Shown: one piece after another, positions 1-13,115 of the stretch
How positions within the stretch are numbered: position 1 is the first letter of the stretch
Layout of the letters: each line of letters starts with the position of its first letter
Assembly (NCBI GenBank): GCA_002900995.3
Contig: PJEW03000019.1
Location: 75,980-121,697, forward strand
DNA length: 45,718 bases
Source of the DNA: Ganoderma boninense
Lineage: Eukaryota; Basidiomycota; Agaricomycetes; Polyporales; Polyporaceae
Reading direction: 5' to 3'
Position numbers and translations under genes: made by a program
Notes under the pieces: model-generated
What the model was told of the DNA's origin: nothing
Database searches by the model: none
The model's input: only the letters and a program-made list of their open reading frames with translations

Positions 1-346
1 AGGTAATATAGGTTATAGAAAAAGTCAAGATATTTATTTTTATGGATCAACCAGTTTTGGTTCCGCTAAAAATGTAATTAATTATTTTGATAAATACCAT
101 TTATTATCTAGTAAACATGTAAATTATTTAAAGTGGAGAAAAGCATATTTAATCATTCAAAATAAAGATAATTTAACAGAAAATGGTCAAGATAAATTGA
201 TTAAATTAAAAAATACAATGGATAGGTTAAGTGATGCTACAGTTTAAGATAGAGTCTAACAAGGACGTAAGTTCTTGAGTATTCATGCACCCCTCTTCAA
301 GGGTATGAATAGATTATTTTAACTATTCGATGAATCAAAATTTTTG
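1..346 (+). other. cox1 group I intron, 3' part (cut by window edge)
   Basis: The intron occupies the left edge of the window. It holds the tail of a LAGLIDADG endonuclease and about 100 bases of intron RNA after it. The 3' end is set at G346 because the cox1 reading frame (..YILIIPGFG) resumes at 347 and group I introns end in G. The 5' exon and splice site lie outside the window. Confidence 0.75.
2..247 (+). CDS. LAGLIDADG homing endonuclease, C-terminal part
   Basis: An open frame runs from the window edge to TAA at 245-247, giving about 81 residues. It contains the pattern NVINYFDKYHLLSSKHVNYL followed by a WRKAYL segment, which is typical of the C-terminal end of LAGLIDADG endonucleases carried by fungal cox1 introns. 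Such enzymes cut the intronless allele to spread their host intron. Neither LAGLIDADG motif is inside the window, so activity cannot be judged. Confidence 0.75.
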   Translation, partial: GNIGYRKSQDIYFYGSTSFGSAKNVINYFDKYHLLSSKHVNYLKWRKAYLIIQNKDNLTENGQDKLIKLKNTMDRLSDATV

Positions 347-422
347 TTATATCTTAATTATCCCTGGATTTGGTATTGTAAGTCATGTAGTGTCTACATT
401 TTCAGGTAAACCAATCTTTGGT
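347..422 (+). CDS. cox1: cytochrome c oxidase subunit 1, exon (YILIIPGFG to KPIFG)
   Basis: Cox1 is the catalytic, heme a and copper B binding subunit of complex IV in the inner mitochondrial membrane. This 76-base exon encodes the conserved stretch after the HPEVY motif, YILIIPGFGIVSHVVSTFSG, ending in KPIFG. Its first base completes the codon for the residue before YIL. The exon ends in T422, as expected for the U that pairs in P1 of the next group I intron. It is the first of six cox1 exons visible here; all upstream exons, including the start codon, are outside the window. Confidence 0.92.
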
Positions 423-1460
423 CAAACAATTCTTATGAATGGCCCTTATATTAACATTTTTTCCCGATGTTATAATATCGCAACATACTATATGCAGGAA
501 GGAGAGGCTATTCTGTTTAGTACTAAAGGTAAACGATTTTTCGTGATTAGCTTAGTATTTTTAGTAATAATCTATTCAGTACTCTCTAATCCGCAGGTAA
601 CCAACGCACAGTTGATCTTATTTTTATTAAATATTAATAATGAAGATCCAAGCATGTTAGTAGGAACCTCAGAGACTGTACGTATGTTTTCTACTTGTCT
701 ATGTTCTAAAAATGAACATAATAAAGGGAATGACGATACTGATTTAAAAGTTCGTCAATGGATTGCTGGTGTTATTGATGGTGATGGAAATTTTTATATT
801 TCTAAGAAAGGTTATGTTGAACTTTCTGTAGTCATGGAACCTCGTGATATTGCTTGTCTTTATAAAATTAAACAACGATATGGAGGTTCTATAAAAGCTA
901 CTTCACATGCTAAAGCTATACGTTTTCGATTACATCATATGGCTGGAATTCAACAAGTCATTAAAGATGTAAATGGTCTAATTCAAAATCCTGTACGTTT
1001 ACTTCAATTTAAAAAGGTTTGTAATCTCTATAATGTAGAAACTATACCTTCAGTTGACCTTAAATATGATAGTGCATATCTTTCAGGTTTATTTGATACA
1101 GATGGTAGCGTATATTTCAATAAACAATCAATGCAAGTTTTTATCACTGTTACACAAAAAGGTAGAGAATTACTCGATATTTTAGTTCCTGTTTATGGTG
1201 GAGTTGTTCGATCTTCTAACAAGAATGCTACTGCTTTTAAATGGACAGTATCTAAAAAAATTGATGTTCTTAATCTAATTGATAATTACTTTCACTGGAA
1301 TAATTGTGTCTCTGCCAAAAACAAAAAATTTGGTTTGGTAAAGCATTTTTATTATCTATCTTCAATTGGTGCTCTTAAAGCACCGGAGGATTCAGTTCTA
1401 GGTCGAAGTTTTATCAGTTTTGTTAAACGATGGGAAGCAACCAACAATTTAGACAGTTAG
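423..1460 (+). CDS. LAGLIDADG homing endonuclease, in frame with the upstream exon
   Basis: The reading frame continues without a stop from the preceding cox1 exon to TAG at 1458-1460, so translation probably starts in cox1 and the endonuclease is released by proteolysis. The first 110 or so residues cover the intron core and are not conserved protein. The nuclease domain begins near base 740, with LAGLIDADG motif 1 (GVIDGDGNF) near 763-790 and motif 2 (GLFDTDGSV) near 1087-1113. Two motifs imply a monomeric double-domain enzyme. Both acidic residues are present, so it may be active or act as a maturase. No frameshift is seen. Confidence 0.85.
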   Translation, partial: QTILMNGPYINIFSRCYNIATYYMQEGEAILFSTKGKRFFVISLVFLVIIYSVLSNPQVTNAQLILFLLNINNEDPSMLVGTSETVRMFSTCLCSKNEHNKGNDDTDLKVRQWIAGVIDGDGNFYISKKGYVELSVVMEPRDIACLYKIKQRYGGSIKATSHAKAIRFRLHHMAGIQQVIKDVNGLIQNPVRLLQFKKVCNLYNVETIPSVDLKYDSAYLSGLFDTDGSVYFNKQSMQVFITVTQKGRELLDILVPVYGGVVRSSNKNATAFKWTVSKKIDVLNLIDNYFHWNNCVSAKNKKFGLVKHFYYLSSIGALKAPEDSVLGRSFISFVKRWEATNNLDS

Positions 1461-1510
1461 AAAAAGAGACAGTCCAATATTACCGGCATTTTTAATGCTG
1501 TAAATTATTG
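423..1510 (+). other. cox1 group I intron between KPIFG and YLGMV
   Basis: The boundaries follow from cox1 protein continuity and the group I rule (exon ends in U422, intron ends in G1510). A group I core segment sits at about 594-685: a gcaggtaacc box followed by cctcagagactgtacg. The same core text, including an agatccaagcatgttagtag stretch, recurs in the cox1 introns at 2490-2586 and 3000-3077 and, inverted, in a cob intron near 44711-44812. These introns are therefore close relatives. Confidence 0.85.
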
Positions 1511-1597
1511 TATTTAGGAATGGTTTATGCAATGTTCTCTATTGGAATTTTAGGATTCTTAGTATGGAGTCACCACATGTTCGCTGTTGGTTTAGAT
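1511..1597 (+). CDS. cox1: cytochrome c oxidase subunit 1, exon (YLGMV to VGLD)
   Basis: These 29 codons encode [20 protein letters not shown] followed by HHMFAVGLD. The segment contains the HH pair that supplies copper B ligands in complex IV. The exon is bounded by G1510 upstream and U1597 downstream and is in phase 0 at both ends. Confidence 0.92.
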
Positions 1598-2334
1598 GAA
1601 TTTTGAAATTTAATTCTTTACTCACAACTTATAGGCGTAAAAATAGAAAATAATAAACCCTTTATTTCAAATGAAGTAAAGGAAATTTTATTTGGTTCTC
1701 TCTTAGGAGATGGTAAATTAGAATTGCCTCCTAGAGGGTTAAATGCTAGATTTGGTGTTTTACACAGCTTAGATAAAAAAGGTTGTTAAATTTTTACTGA
1801 AAGCTTAGATAAAAAGGATTATTTTTTAAGTATGTTAAATTCTTTAGCTGAAATATGCTCTGGAAAGTATAGAGAAAATTTTTATTTAGATCAAAGAACT
1901 GGTAAAACTTATACAAATTTAAACTTTTGAAGTAAAACTACCTGTGTAAAATTTTTTTAGTTTTAAATTTAAACTTTTGAAGTAAATCTTTACCTGTGTT
2001 AAATGAGTTTTATTTAAAATTTTATGAAGGTAAAGTAAAAATAGTTCCTTTAGACTTATCTTTATTAACTCCTCTCGCCCTAGCTCATTGGGTAATGCAA
2101 GACGGATCGAGAGGAACTTCTAAGGGTTTATATATTTGTACAGATAGTTTTACTCTCATGCTGATGTGTCAAAGACTTAGTCAGTATTTAAGTAATAAAT
2201 ACGATATTAAATGCTCTATCCATAAATCTGGAGGAAACTATAGAATTTATATTTTAGCTAAATCTGTAGAGACAGTTAAAAATCTTATTTTGCCTTTTAT
2301 GCATAAAACTATGACCTATAAGTTGGGAGTATAG
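1598..2334 (+). pseudogene. degenerate LAGLIDADG endonuclease
   Basis: The frame starts in the preceding cox1 exon (with TGA read as Trp right after it) and reaches motif 1, LFGSLLGDGKLEL, near 1690-1725. It stops at TAA 1787-1789. Homology resumes in another frame at 1996-2334 with a second motif region (LALAHWVMQDGSRG) and a typical C-terminus ending KTMTYKLG. Between the halves the sequence is scrambled by a local duplication at about 1919-2002. The gene is probably non-functional, because the damage is more than a single indel. Confidence 0.8.
1919..2002 (+). repeat. imperfect tandem duplication inside the endonuclease pseudogene
   Basis: The text aatttaaacttttgaagtaa, followed a few bases later by acctgtgt, occurs at about 1917-1950 and again at about 1965-1999. 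The intervening bases differ slightly. The duplication interrupts the LAGLIDADG frame. Confidence 0.75.
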
Positions 2335-2722
2335 CTAAATTCCTTACGTCGTCCATATTTGAAAGAGTATGGAGTATAATTTCCCTATATGCAAGAAACT
2401 ATTTAAAAATTAGTGTACGATTACTCCTATTTTATCAGAAGATATAAGGAAAATAATATAGAGTACGTTAAAATCACTAAATCTTATACAACTTGCAGGT
2501 AACCAACACATATTTGATCTTATTTTTTTATTAAATATTAATAATGAAGATCCAAGCATGTTAGTAGGAACCTCAGAGACTACACGGGAAAATCCCTAGC
2601 CAATCACTAAAATTGAAGGGATAAGACATAGTCCAAGTTAAGGTTTAATTAATTTAAATATATGTTTAGGCTAATTATTAAGGTCTAAGCATAGTTTATA
2701 TTAAAGTATAAAATCTTAATAG

Positions 2723-4281
<1,559 letters not shown>

Positions 4282-4331
4282 TAACAGGAGTAGTTTTAGC
4301 TAATGCTTCAATGGATATAGCATTACACGAT
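4282..4331 (+). CDS. cox1: cytochrome c oxidase subunit 1, exon (TGVVL to ALHD)
   Basis: A very short exon of 50 bases encoding TGVVLANASMDIALHD after completing the split Leu codon. It ends in U4331. Its size was fixed by fitting the protein to the adjacent exons, which it does exactly in phase. Confidence 0.9.
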
Positions 4332-7283
<2,952 letters not shown>

Positions 7284-7829
7284 ATTAAATAAAGAATTTT
7301 TGGTACTGTTAAATACTTTGGGTATTAATCTAGATTAATCTGCCCCCTTAAAAGTTCAGTTATCTTTCTTTTTTTAACTTTCAATCATGATTTTATTAAA
7401 TGTTATAAATATTTGTATATATTTGTTATCAATTTATATTATCAGTTATGATAAAATATCAAATGAAAAAGAAAAGTATTTTTTTAATACATAAATTATT
7501 AAGATATTATAATAATATTAGAATAAGTTTTATTACTTAAATTAATCTTAACTTTAGTTTTAAATAATTATAATATAAAAACTAATTTATAATTGATATT
7601 TATTCTTTTTAGGATATCATCAAAAAAATTTTAATGAGATCGATATCTTAATAATATTCTATGAAATATTACCCCCTCCACTCTCTAATATAGAGTTCTG
7701 TAACCTATTTTAAACTTTTTCTTATTTAAAATCAATATATTCAGTTTAAATCATTTTATAATTTTCAAGAAATGAAAATGATACTCAAATTCATTGAATA
7801 AAAATGAATTTAAAATAAATAAATAAATT
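7284..7829 (+). other. AT-rich spacer between cox1 and nad4 with one small ORF
   Basis: This stretch has no recognisable gene. It contains two ccccct motifs (7343-7348 and about 7672-7677), and a 35-codon ORF at 7387-7494 whose product is mostly one hydrophobic segment (NICIYLLSIYIISYDK). The ORF recalls the N-terminal membrane segment of the unknown 340-residue protein at 9682, but is too short to assign. Confidence 0.5.
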
Positions 7830-9296
7830 ATGCTTATATCATTATTACTTGTGCCTTTAATCGGGTCTCTGTTATTACTATTCATTCCAGAAAATAATTC
7901 TCAAAATGAAGGGAGAATGAAAGTAATAGCTTTATCAACATCTTTAATTAATCTATTCATTTCTATTTTATTATGGGTTCAATTTGATTCAAATATAAGT
8001 GGATATCAATTTATATTAGAATTTAACGAATTAAGTTTCTGTCATTTTAATATAGGAATAGATGGGATTTCATTATATTATGTGTTACTGACAACCTTTG
8101 TAACTCCAATAGCTTTATTATCAAACTATAAAAATATATACAAAAATGTTAAATACTTTTTAATTTCATTCTTAATTTTAGAAACTTTACAAATAGCATT
8201 ATTTGTAGTATTAGACTTATTCTTATTTTATATCTTTTTTGAAAGTGTATTACCTGTATTATTTATTGTTATTATAGTATACGGTTCAGGTGTTAATAGA
8301 ATAAGAAGTGCTTTATTATTCTTTTTATATACTTTAGCTGGATCTTTATTTATGTTATTAGCTATTTTACAAATTTATAGTTATGTAGGTTCTACAGATT
8401 TCCAATTTATATCATTAAATGAAATAAGTTTAGAAAGTCAAAAAATTTTATGGTTAGCATTTTTCTTAGCATTTGCAGTTAAAACACCTTTATGGCCTTT
8501 CACTGGTTGGTTATATAGAGCTCATGCTGATAGTCCTTTAGCAGGATCTATATTATTAGCTGGAACTATATTAAAATTTGCTACTTATGGTTATATTAGA
8601 GTTTTAATTAATTTACTGCCTGATGCTTCTCATTATTTTGGCCCTTTAGTTCAAACTATTGCTGTAGTAACTTTAATTTATTCTTCTTTAGCTACTATAA
8701 TACAACAAGATACTAAATCTTTAATCGCTTATTCAAGTATAGCTCACATGAGTGTAGTTATTTTAGGTTTATTCTCTAACAGTATTCAAGGTATTGAAGG
8801 TGCTATATTATTATCTTTAGCACATGGTTTTGTTTCTCCTGCTTTATTCATTTGTGTAGGTGGAATCATTTATGAAAGAACAGGGACAAGAATTATTCAT
8901 TATATGAGAGGTTTAGTAACTTATATGCCAGTATTCACTATTTTATTCTTTATATTTACTTTAGCTAATACTGGGGTTCCTTTATCTTTAAATTTCTTAG
9001 GAGAACAATTATCTTTAATTGGTATATGGAACCATAGCCCAATTGTAGCAGCTGTTGGTGCAACAGGTATTGTTTTATCTGCTTGTTATTCTATTTATCT
9101 TTATAATAGATTATCATACGGATTATACTCTCCTCACTTAAAACCAGTACAAGATATTAGTAGATTGGAGTTTAATTTATTAATAGCTTTATTAATACCT
9201 ACAATAGTACTAGGTATATTTCCTAACGTTATTTTAGATTCTCTTCATTTATCTGTAAGTAGTTTAATATACAATATTGCTATTTACCCCATATAA
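7830..9296 (+). CDS. nad4: NADH dehydrogenase subunit 4
   Basis: A 488-residue polytopic membrane protein, one of the proton-pumping antiporter-like subunits of complex I. Conserved features include IGIDGISLYYVLLTTF near residue 75, the functional glutamate in the FFESVLPVLF region, the AVKTPLWPFTGWLYRAHADS motif near residue 220, and LIAYSSIAHMSVVILGL. The length matches fungal Nad4. The ATG at 7830 gives the expected N-terminus MLISLLLVPLIGSLLLLF. It has no intron and no frameshift. All Trp codons are TGG. A cccccctt motif follows 107 bases after the stop. Confidence 0.96.
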   Translation: MLISLLLVPLIGSLLLLFIPENNSQNEGRMKVIALSTSLINLFISILLWVQFDSNISGYQFILEFNELSFCHFNIGIDGISLYYVLLTTFVTPIALLSNYKNIYKNVKYFLISFLILETLQIALFVVLDLFLFYIFFESVLPVLFIVIIVYGSGVNRIRSALLFFLYTLAGSLFMLLAILQIYSYVGSTDFQFISLNEISLESQKILWLAFFLAFAVKTPLWPFTGWLYRAHADSPLAGSILLAGTILKFATYGYIRVLINLLPDASHYFGPLVQTIAVVTLIYSSLATIIQQDTKSLIAYSSIAHMSVVILGLFSNSIQGIEGAILLSLAHGFVSPALFICVGGIIYERTGTRIIHYMRGLVTYMPVFTILFFIFTLANTGVPLSLNFLGEQLSLIGIWNHSPIVAAVGATGIVLSACYSIYLYNRLSYGLYSPHLKPVQDISRLEFNLLIALLIPTIVLGIFPNVILDSLHLSVSSLIYNIAIYPI

Positions 9297-9560
9297 GTGA
9301 CCCATTAAATAATACAATAATGGGCTTATCGATATTATATTTAAGTTCTTAACTAATATTAAATAATATTAGCTTATTTAAAATTTACCATTTTATTATG
9401 AACCCCCCTTATCCCTATAAAGCTAAATAAAAATTTAATTTATTTAAAATCAAAAATATAAATTTAAATATTAATTATCTATTAGCTTAAAACTTTATTT
9501 ATCAATATTATAAAACTTTTATAAAACATTATATTCACTACTAATAAAATCATTAGTAGA

Positions 9561-9681
9561 AAAGGTGAAACGAATGTATATTACCGAGAATTTAATGGAT
9601 AAATAAGGCAGTTATTTAAAATAGCTCAGTTATGAAAAGTAATAAATAAATTAACCAACGTTAATTAACAAATCATTCAAT
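9561..9681 (+). repeat. leader repeat upstream of the unknown 340-aa ORF
   Basis: A ggtgaaacgaatgtatatta segment followed by ccgagaatttaatgg and, about 50 bases on, an aaattaaccaacgttaatta segment. The first half recurs at 34182-34215 and the whole block recurs inverted at about 38858-38960, next to other parts of the unknown ORF set. It could be a promoter or 5' untranslated element copied with the ORFs. The rest of the spacer from nad4 (9297-9560) shows only a C-rich motif near 9403. Confidence 0.6.
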
Positions 9682-10704
9682 ATGTTTATCAATACTACCC
9701 TTAGTATCAGTTTAATAATAAAGTTTATCTATTTAATTTTTTTTATTCTAATAACTATTTATTTACTCTCATTGGAGGATGAAATTAATACAAGGGTTAA
9801 TAGTAAACCACTACGACAAAGTAGTAGTAAATTACCCAAACATTTAAGAGATGGCATTATTATTTATGGGCCTGCATTAATTGCATACCAAAGTTTAATA
9901 GATAGATGGTCTTCTACTGGTACCAGTTCTAACTCTAAAACAGCTCCAAAAGAAAACGAATCTCAAACAATTGTAACCCCCAAAGAAAACGATAATAAAT
10001 TGGACATAAAAAACTTAAAAGCTACAATCCAAAATCAAAAAGAAGAAATAGGCTTACATAAAGCTCATATAAAAAACTTAGAAAGTGAAAAAAAAACAAT
10101 GGAAACTCAACACCAAGAAAAATATGAAAAAATAATCTCTACAGCTAATAATTACATTAACTCCAAAGAAAAAGTAACTTTTTCTTTGGATAAATTAAAT
10201 GAAATCGAACAGCTTAAAGCTAAAAATTCTGGTGCTTCTTTAACAAAAGAAGAAGAAGACCTAGTAAAATTAGAAGCAAAATATAGAAAAGATGTATTAG
10301 ATGCAACTAATGCCCAAAAAGAATGTGAACAAGAAATCAAAAACTCCTTTTACGAAAATAAACCTTCAAAAAGTAGTGTAATCGACTTTGATTTACAATC
10401 TTTTTTAAATTCATTATCTACAGAAGAATTATTAGCTTTTGCTGGTATCTTATTAAATAGTTTAGTCTTAAGTCATACGATCTCTATTATATTAACACTG
10501 TATGGTGATTATCTTATTAACAAATTTAATTTGGAAAACCGATACCCAAGATTAGCCAAATTAATTAACCTAAGAAGAACATTACAAGCTTATTATTTAA
10601 GAATAAGTTTCATTTGGATTTTTTTAGCTGTGATACCGCAACTAGTTGTTTACATTATGATCTTAGAACCTAGACTAGGGGAAATTTTCAATATTTTTAT
10701 GTAA
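9682..10704 (+). CDS. unknown coiled-coil membrane protein, 340 aa (intact family member)
   Basis: I do not recognise this protein. It starts with a membrane span (residues about 8-30, LIIKFIYLIFFILITIYLLS). A short conserved-looking segment, GIIIYGPALIAYQSLIDR (about 60-77), is followed by a long, charged, Lys/Glu-rich coiled coil (about 105-225). Two further spans (about 250-275 and 307-328) flank a basic loop with LENRYPRLAKLINLRR near residue 285. The same plan, with a YP or FP motif between the last two spans, recurs in the minus-strand ORF at 40810-41578 and in broken ORFs at 23240 and 33100. It is the only intact long copy. It uses ATG at 9682, just after a repeated leader. Function unknown; a plasmid-derived or mobile-element protein is an inference. 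Confidence 0.8.
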   Translation: MFINTTLSISLIIKFIYLIFFILITIYLLSLEDEINTRVNSKPLRQSSSKLPKHLRDGIIIYGPALIAYQSLIDRWSSTGTSSNSKTAPKENESQTIVTPKENDNKLDIKNLKATIQNQKEEIGLHKAHIKNLESEKKTMETQHQEKYEKIISTANNYINSKEKVTFSLDKLNEIEQLKAKNSGASLTKEEEDLVKLEAKYRKDVLDATNAQKECEQEIKNSFYENKPSKSSVIDFDLQSFLNSLSTEELLAFAGILLNSLVLSHTISIILTLYGDYLINKFNLENRYPRLAKLINLRRTLQAYYLRISFIWIFLAVIPQLVVYIMILEPRLGEIFNIFM

Positions 10705-11626
10705 TGCTTTATTTTATAAATAATTTCCCCATTTTAAGGTGTAATAACCCACAATCTAAATCTTGAGCACAACTATAAGGTTCACCATAAGGTTTACTTT
10801 GTTTTATAATGGTTGTAATTAATTTATATTTATCTTAAAAATTTTAAATAAGTTATTATTAATAATTTGTTTATTTTTACCTCTGTGAAAAATTGTTTTA
10901 AAAATTAAGTTTTTTATTGAAAACAAAATGTTTTTTTAAAGATGTTTAAGAGATAATTTTTAGGAACAAATATCTTTAAATTCAAATAAATTAAATCATC
11001 CCCCTATTTTTTTACCATTTGTAACAATTGGTTATATTGTAATAGCTAGCCTATGGTAATGAACCTGTTTATTAATAATAAAATAGTTAAGAGATGTTCT
11101 TTAACTTTATTTATTTCATTTTTAATAAAAACTATTATTTCTTATTAATCTTAATAAGATTTATATGCACCAATTTTAGTTAGGGGTTAATTGAAATTTT
11201 ATTTATAAGTAGTATTTTTTACTTAAATTAAAAAAAATATCTTTAAATACTTGTGTGTATAAAAATATGTATCCTATTTGTTAAATTATAAAATTTTATA
11301 AAATTATTTGGTGTCAATGTAAATAATAATTAACAATAATTGTTTAATAATTATATAGAACATACAAATTAATTCTAAAATTTTGGACAATGTCATATAA
11401 CATTAATGTTATAATTTACCTTCTTTCATTTATAGTTTTAATATTTTTATTACATTAAATATAATATATAAAACATATATAAAATTATATATAATAGTTA
11501 TCCGAGAATAAAACTTCTTTAAATATTCAATCTAATAATAAATTAAAATAAATTATTAAAATAAAAGAAAATAAGGTCTGATAAAATATAAGTGTAAAAG
11601 AGTATTTAATATAAAATATTATTAAA
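10705..11626 (+). other. AT-rich spacer without a recognised gene
   Basis: About 920 bases with no ORF, tRNA or rRNA signal that I can support. It has tttcccc at 10725-10730, 22 bases after the preceding ORF, and another ccccct at 11000-11005. Control elements could be present but none is identifiable by eye. Confidence 0.4.
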
Positions 11627-11698
11627 GGGGATATCTGATAATTGGTAATCAATTGTAGTTGCATTACAAGTATGATAGTTCGAGTCTATCTATCTCCA
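11627..11698 (+). tRNA. trnA: tRNA-Ala (anticodon TGC)
   Basis: The acceptor arms GGGGATA and TATCTCC pair, the anticodon stem TTGTA/TACAA holds the loop GTTGCAT, and the T arm ATAG-TTCGAGTC-TATC is normal. It is the first of ten tRNAs in a same-strand cluster. Confidence 0.85.
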
Positions 11699-11729
11699 TA
11701 TAAACTATTATAAAACCTAATGATAGTTA

Positions 11730-11801
11730 GCTTCAGTTGCTTAATGGTAAAAGCGTTAATTTGAAGCATTAAAGAAGTGAGTTCAATTCTCTCCTGAGGC
11801 A
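11730..11801 (+). tRNA. trnF: tRNA-Phe (anticodon GAA)
   Basis: Acceptor GCTTCAG pairs with CTGAGGC. The D arm is GCTT/AAGC. The anticodon stem TTAAT/ATTAA has the loop TTGAAGC. Confidence 0.85.
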
Positions 11802-11844
11802 CTATATCTTATTTTTATAAATAAAAAGTTTATAAAAGTAAGTT

Positions 11845-11918
11845 AGCCAAAATAGTTTAAATGGTTAAAACGGATTCCTTGTAAGAATCTAATACTGGTT
11901 CAATTCCTGTTTTTGGCT
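11845..11918 (+). tRNA. trnT: tRNA-Thr (anticodon TGT)
   Basis: Acceptor AGCCAAA pairs with TTTGGCT. The anticodon stem GATTC/GAATC encloses CTTGTAA. The T loop TTCAATT is standard. Confidence 0.85.
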
Positions 11919-11920
11919 TA

Positions 11921-11993
11921 TGAGTTGTAGTTTAATTTGGGAAAACACCATTTTTTGGTGGTGGCTTATATCAGTTCGAATCTGGTCAACTCA
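11921..11993 (+). tRNA. trnQ: tRNA-Gln (probable, anticodon TTG; loop irregular)
   Basis: Acceptor TGAGTTG pairs perfectly with CAACTCA, and the D and T arms are good. The anticodon stem CACCA/TGGTG leaves an eight-base loop, TTTTTTGG, instead of seven. A U1-A72 end pair is typical of tRNA-Gln, and Lys and Pro tRNAs are present elsewhere in this window, so Gln is the best guess. The T run may hold a base-calling error. Confidence 0.5.
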
Positions 11994-12074
11994 GTATGAA
12001 TATTCTCTACGGAGAATTAATATATAGTGATCTTCTAAAATAAAATATATGATTTATATTAATAGTTTATATTA

Positions 12075-12147
12075 GGAAACAGAACTCGATTGGTTGAGTG
12101 TCTCCCTTTTAAGGAGAATGGTCTTGGTTCGATCCCAAGTGTTTTCA
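12075..12147 (+). tRNA. trnK: tRNA-Lys (anticodon TTT)
   Basis: Acceptor GGAAACA pairs with TGTTTTC. The D stem is ACTC/GAGT. The anticodon stem TCTCC/GGAGA holds CTTTTAA, and the T arm CTTGG-TTCGATC-CCAAG is perfect. Confidence 0.9.
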
Positions 12148-12237
12148 TACTTATAAAAAATAGGATATAATAATTTTATATAAATAGATAATGTAAATTA
12201 AATAATTATGTTTTTATTTTATTAGAATTAATATTTA

Positions 12238-12319
12238 GGGCAGGTGATCCGATTGGTAATGGTGGTTTTCTGTAAAAAAATTGGTTTATACCGTAAAAGG
12301 TTCGATTCCTTTACTGCTC
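12238..12319 (+). tRNA. trnY: tRNA-Tyr (anticodon GTA)
   Basis: A long tRNA with an extra variable arm, as usual for mitochondrial tRNA-Tyr of fungi. The anticodon loop CTGTAAA lies between GTTTT and AAAAT. The T arm AAAGG-TTCGATT-CCTTT is good; the acceptor has one mismatch at its inner end. Confidence 0.8.
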
Positions 12320-12345
12320 AATTCAATTTTTTAATTATTTTTATT

Positions 12346-12418
12346 AAGACTGTAGCATAATAGGTTAATGCAATTCGCTCATAATGGATCTTATAAGGGT
12401 TCAATTCCCTTCGGTCTT
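12346..12418 (+). tRNA. trnM: tRNA-Met (anticodon CAT), copy 1
   Basis: Acceptor AAGACTG pairs with CGGTCTT. The D stem is GCAT/ATGC. The anticodon loop is CTCATAA. Which of the three CAT tRNAs in the window is the initiator is not clear. Confidence 0.82.
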
Positions 12419-12455
12419 ATTTTATTATAAATATTATTTTTATATTTTCTTTAAA

Positions 12456-12541
12456 GGGCATTTGGTCGAGTCTGGTTTATGGCGCTTATCTTGAAAATAA
12501 GTACTTCTAAAAAAGTCGTGAGTTCAAATCTCACAGTGCCC
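12456..12541 (+). tRNA. trnS: tRNA-Ser (anticodon TGA)
   Basis: A class II tRNA of 86 bases with a long variable arm. Acceptor GGGCATT pairs with AGTGCCC. The anticodon stem CTTAT/ATAAG encloses CTTGAAA. Confidence 0.88.
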
Positions 12542-12631
12542 GATCAAATAAAATAACTAAAAATCATTATAATCACTTTGAATAAAATATAATAAAAAAT
12601 TTTTTAACAAAAAAAATAATTTAGTAAAAGA

Positions 12632-12704
12632 GGTAATATTAGTTTAATTGGCAAAATAACGTCTTGTGGCGACGCTGATCAGAGTTCAAATCTCTGATTT
12701 TACC
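12632..12704 (+). tRNA. trnH: tRNA-His (anticodon GTG)
   Basis: Acceptor GGTAATA pairs with TTTTACC apart from one mismatch. The anticodon loop TTGTGGC is closed by CGTC/GACG. The T arm CAGAG-TTCAAAT-CTCTG is perfect. Confidence 0.82.
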
Positions 12705-13041
12705 CTTTAAATATTTAGAATGATATAGAGTCATTCATTTATCTTAAAAGAGAGTTAAGATAGTTAAAACTGGGATTAACTCATTTAATTTAGTAAGGTT
12801 ATAAGTAATAATTAAATATAATAGATACCTGAAGGTATGGTATAAAAAAAAATATAAGTTTTCTTTTTCAAAATACAGTAAATTTACATATAAATTATCA
12901 GTTCTAACACTTTAGTTTGTTTATTTTATTTTTATATTAATGTGCAATATGATGACCTATATTTACTTATGAATTTTTATAGTAAATTCAGTTCCTATTT
13001 ACAAAACTATTCTTACAATTATCTAACTCCCTATCTCGATT
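12705..13041 (+). other. spacer in the tRNA cluster, nothing recognised
   Basis: About 340 AT-rich bases between tRNA-His and tRNA-Met. I see no ORF or structured RNA signature that I can name. Confidence 0.4.
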
Positions 13042-13115
13042 AGCTGATATAGTTTAACTGGTTAAAACTTATCATTCATGACGATAAAATAAAAGTTCAA
13101 TTCTTTTTATCAGCT
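13042..13115 (+). tRNA. trnM: tRNA-Met (anticodon CAT), copy 2
   Basis: Acceptor AGCTGAT pairs perfectly with ATCAGCT. The anticodon arm is TATCA-TTCATGA-CGATA, with the inner pair mismatched. The T arm uses TTCAATT. Confidence 0.78.

Larger units (their letters stand above)
1598..2722 (+). other. cox1 group I intron between VGLD and VDTRA
   Basis: The insertion site lies between the codons for VGLD and VDTRA, and the intron ends in G2722. A group I core is visible at about 2491-2640 (gcaggtaacc box, cctcagagactacacgg, then a tagtccaag segment). The internal endonuclease gene is broken, but the RNA core looks intact, so splicing may persist after loss of homing. Confidence 0.8.
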
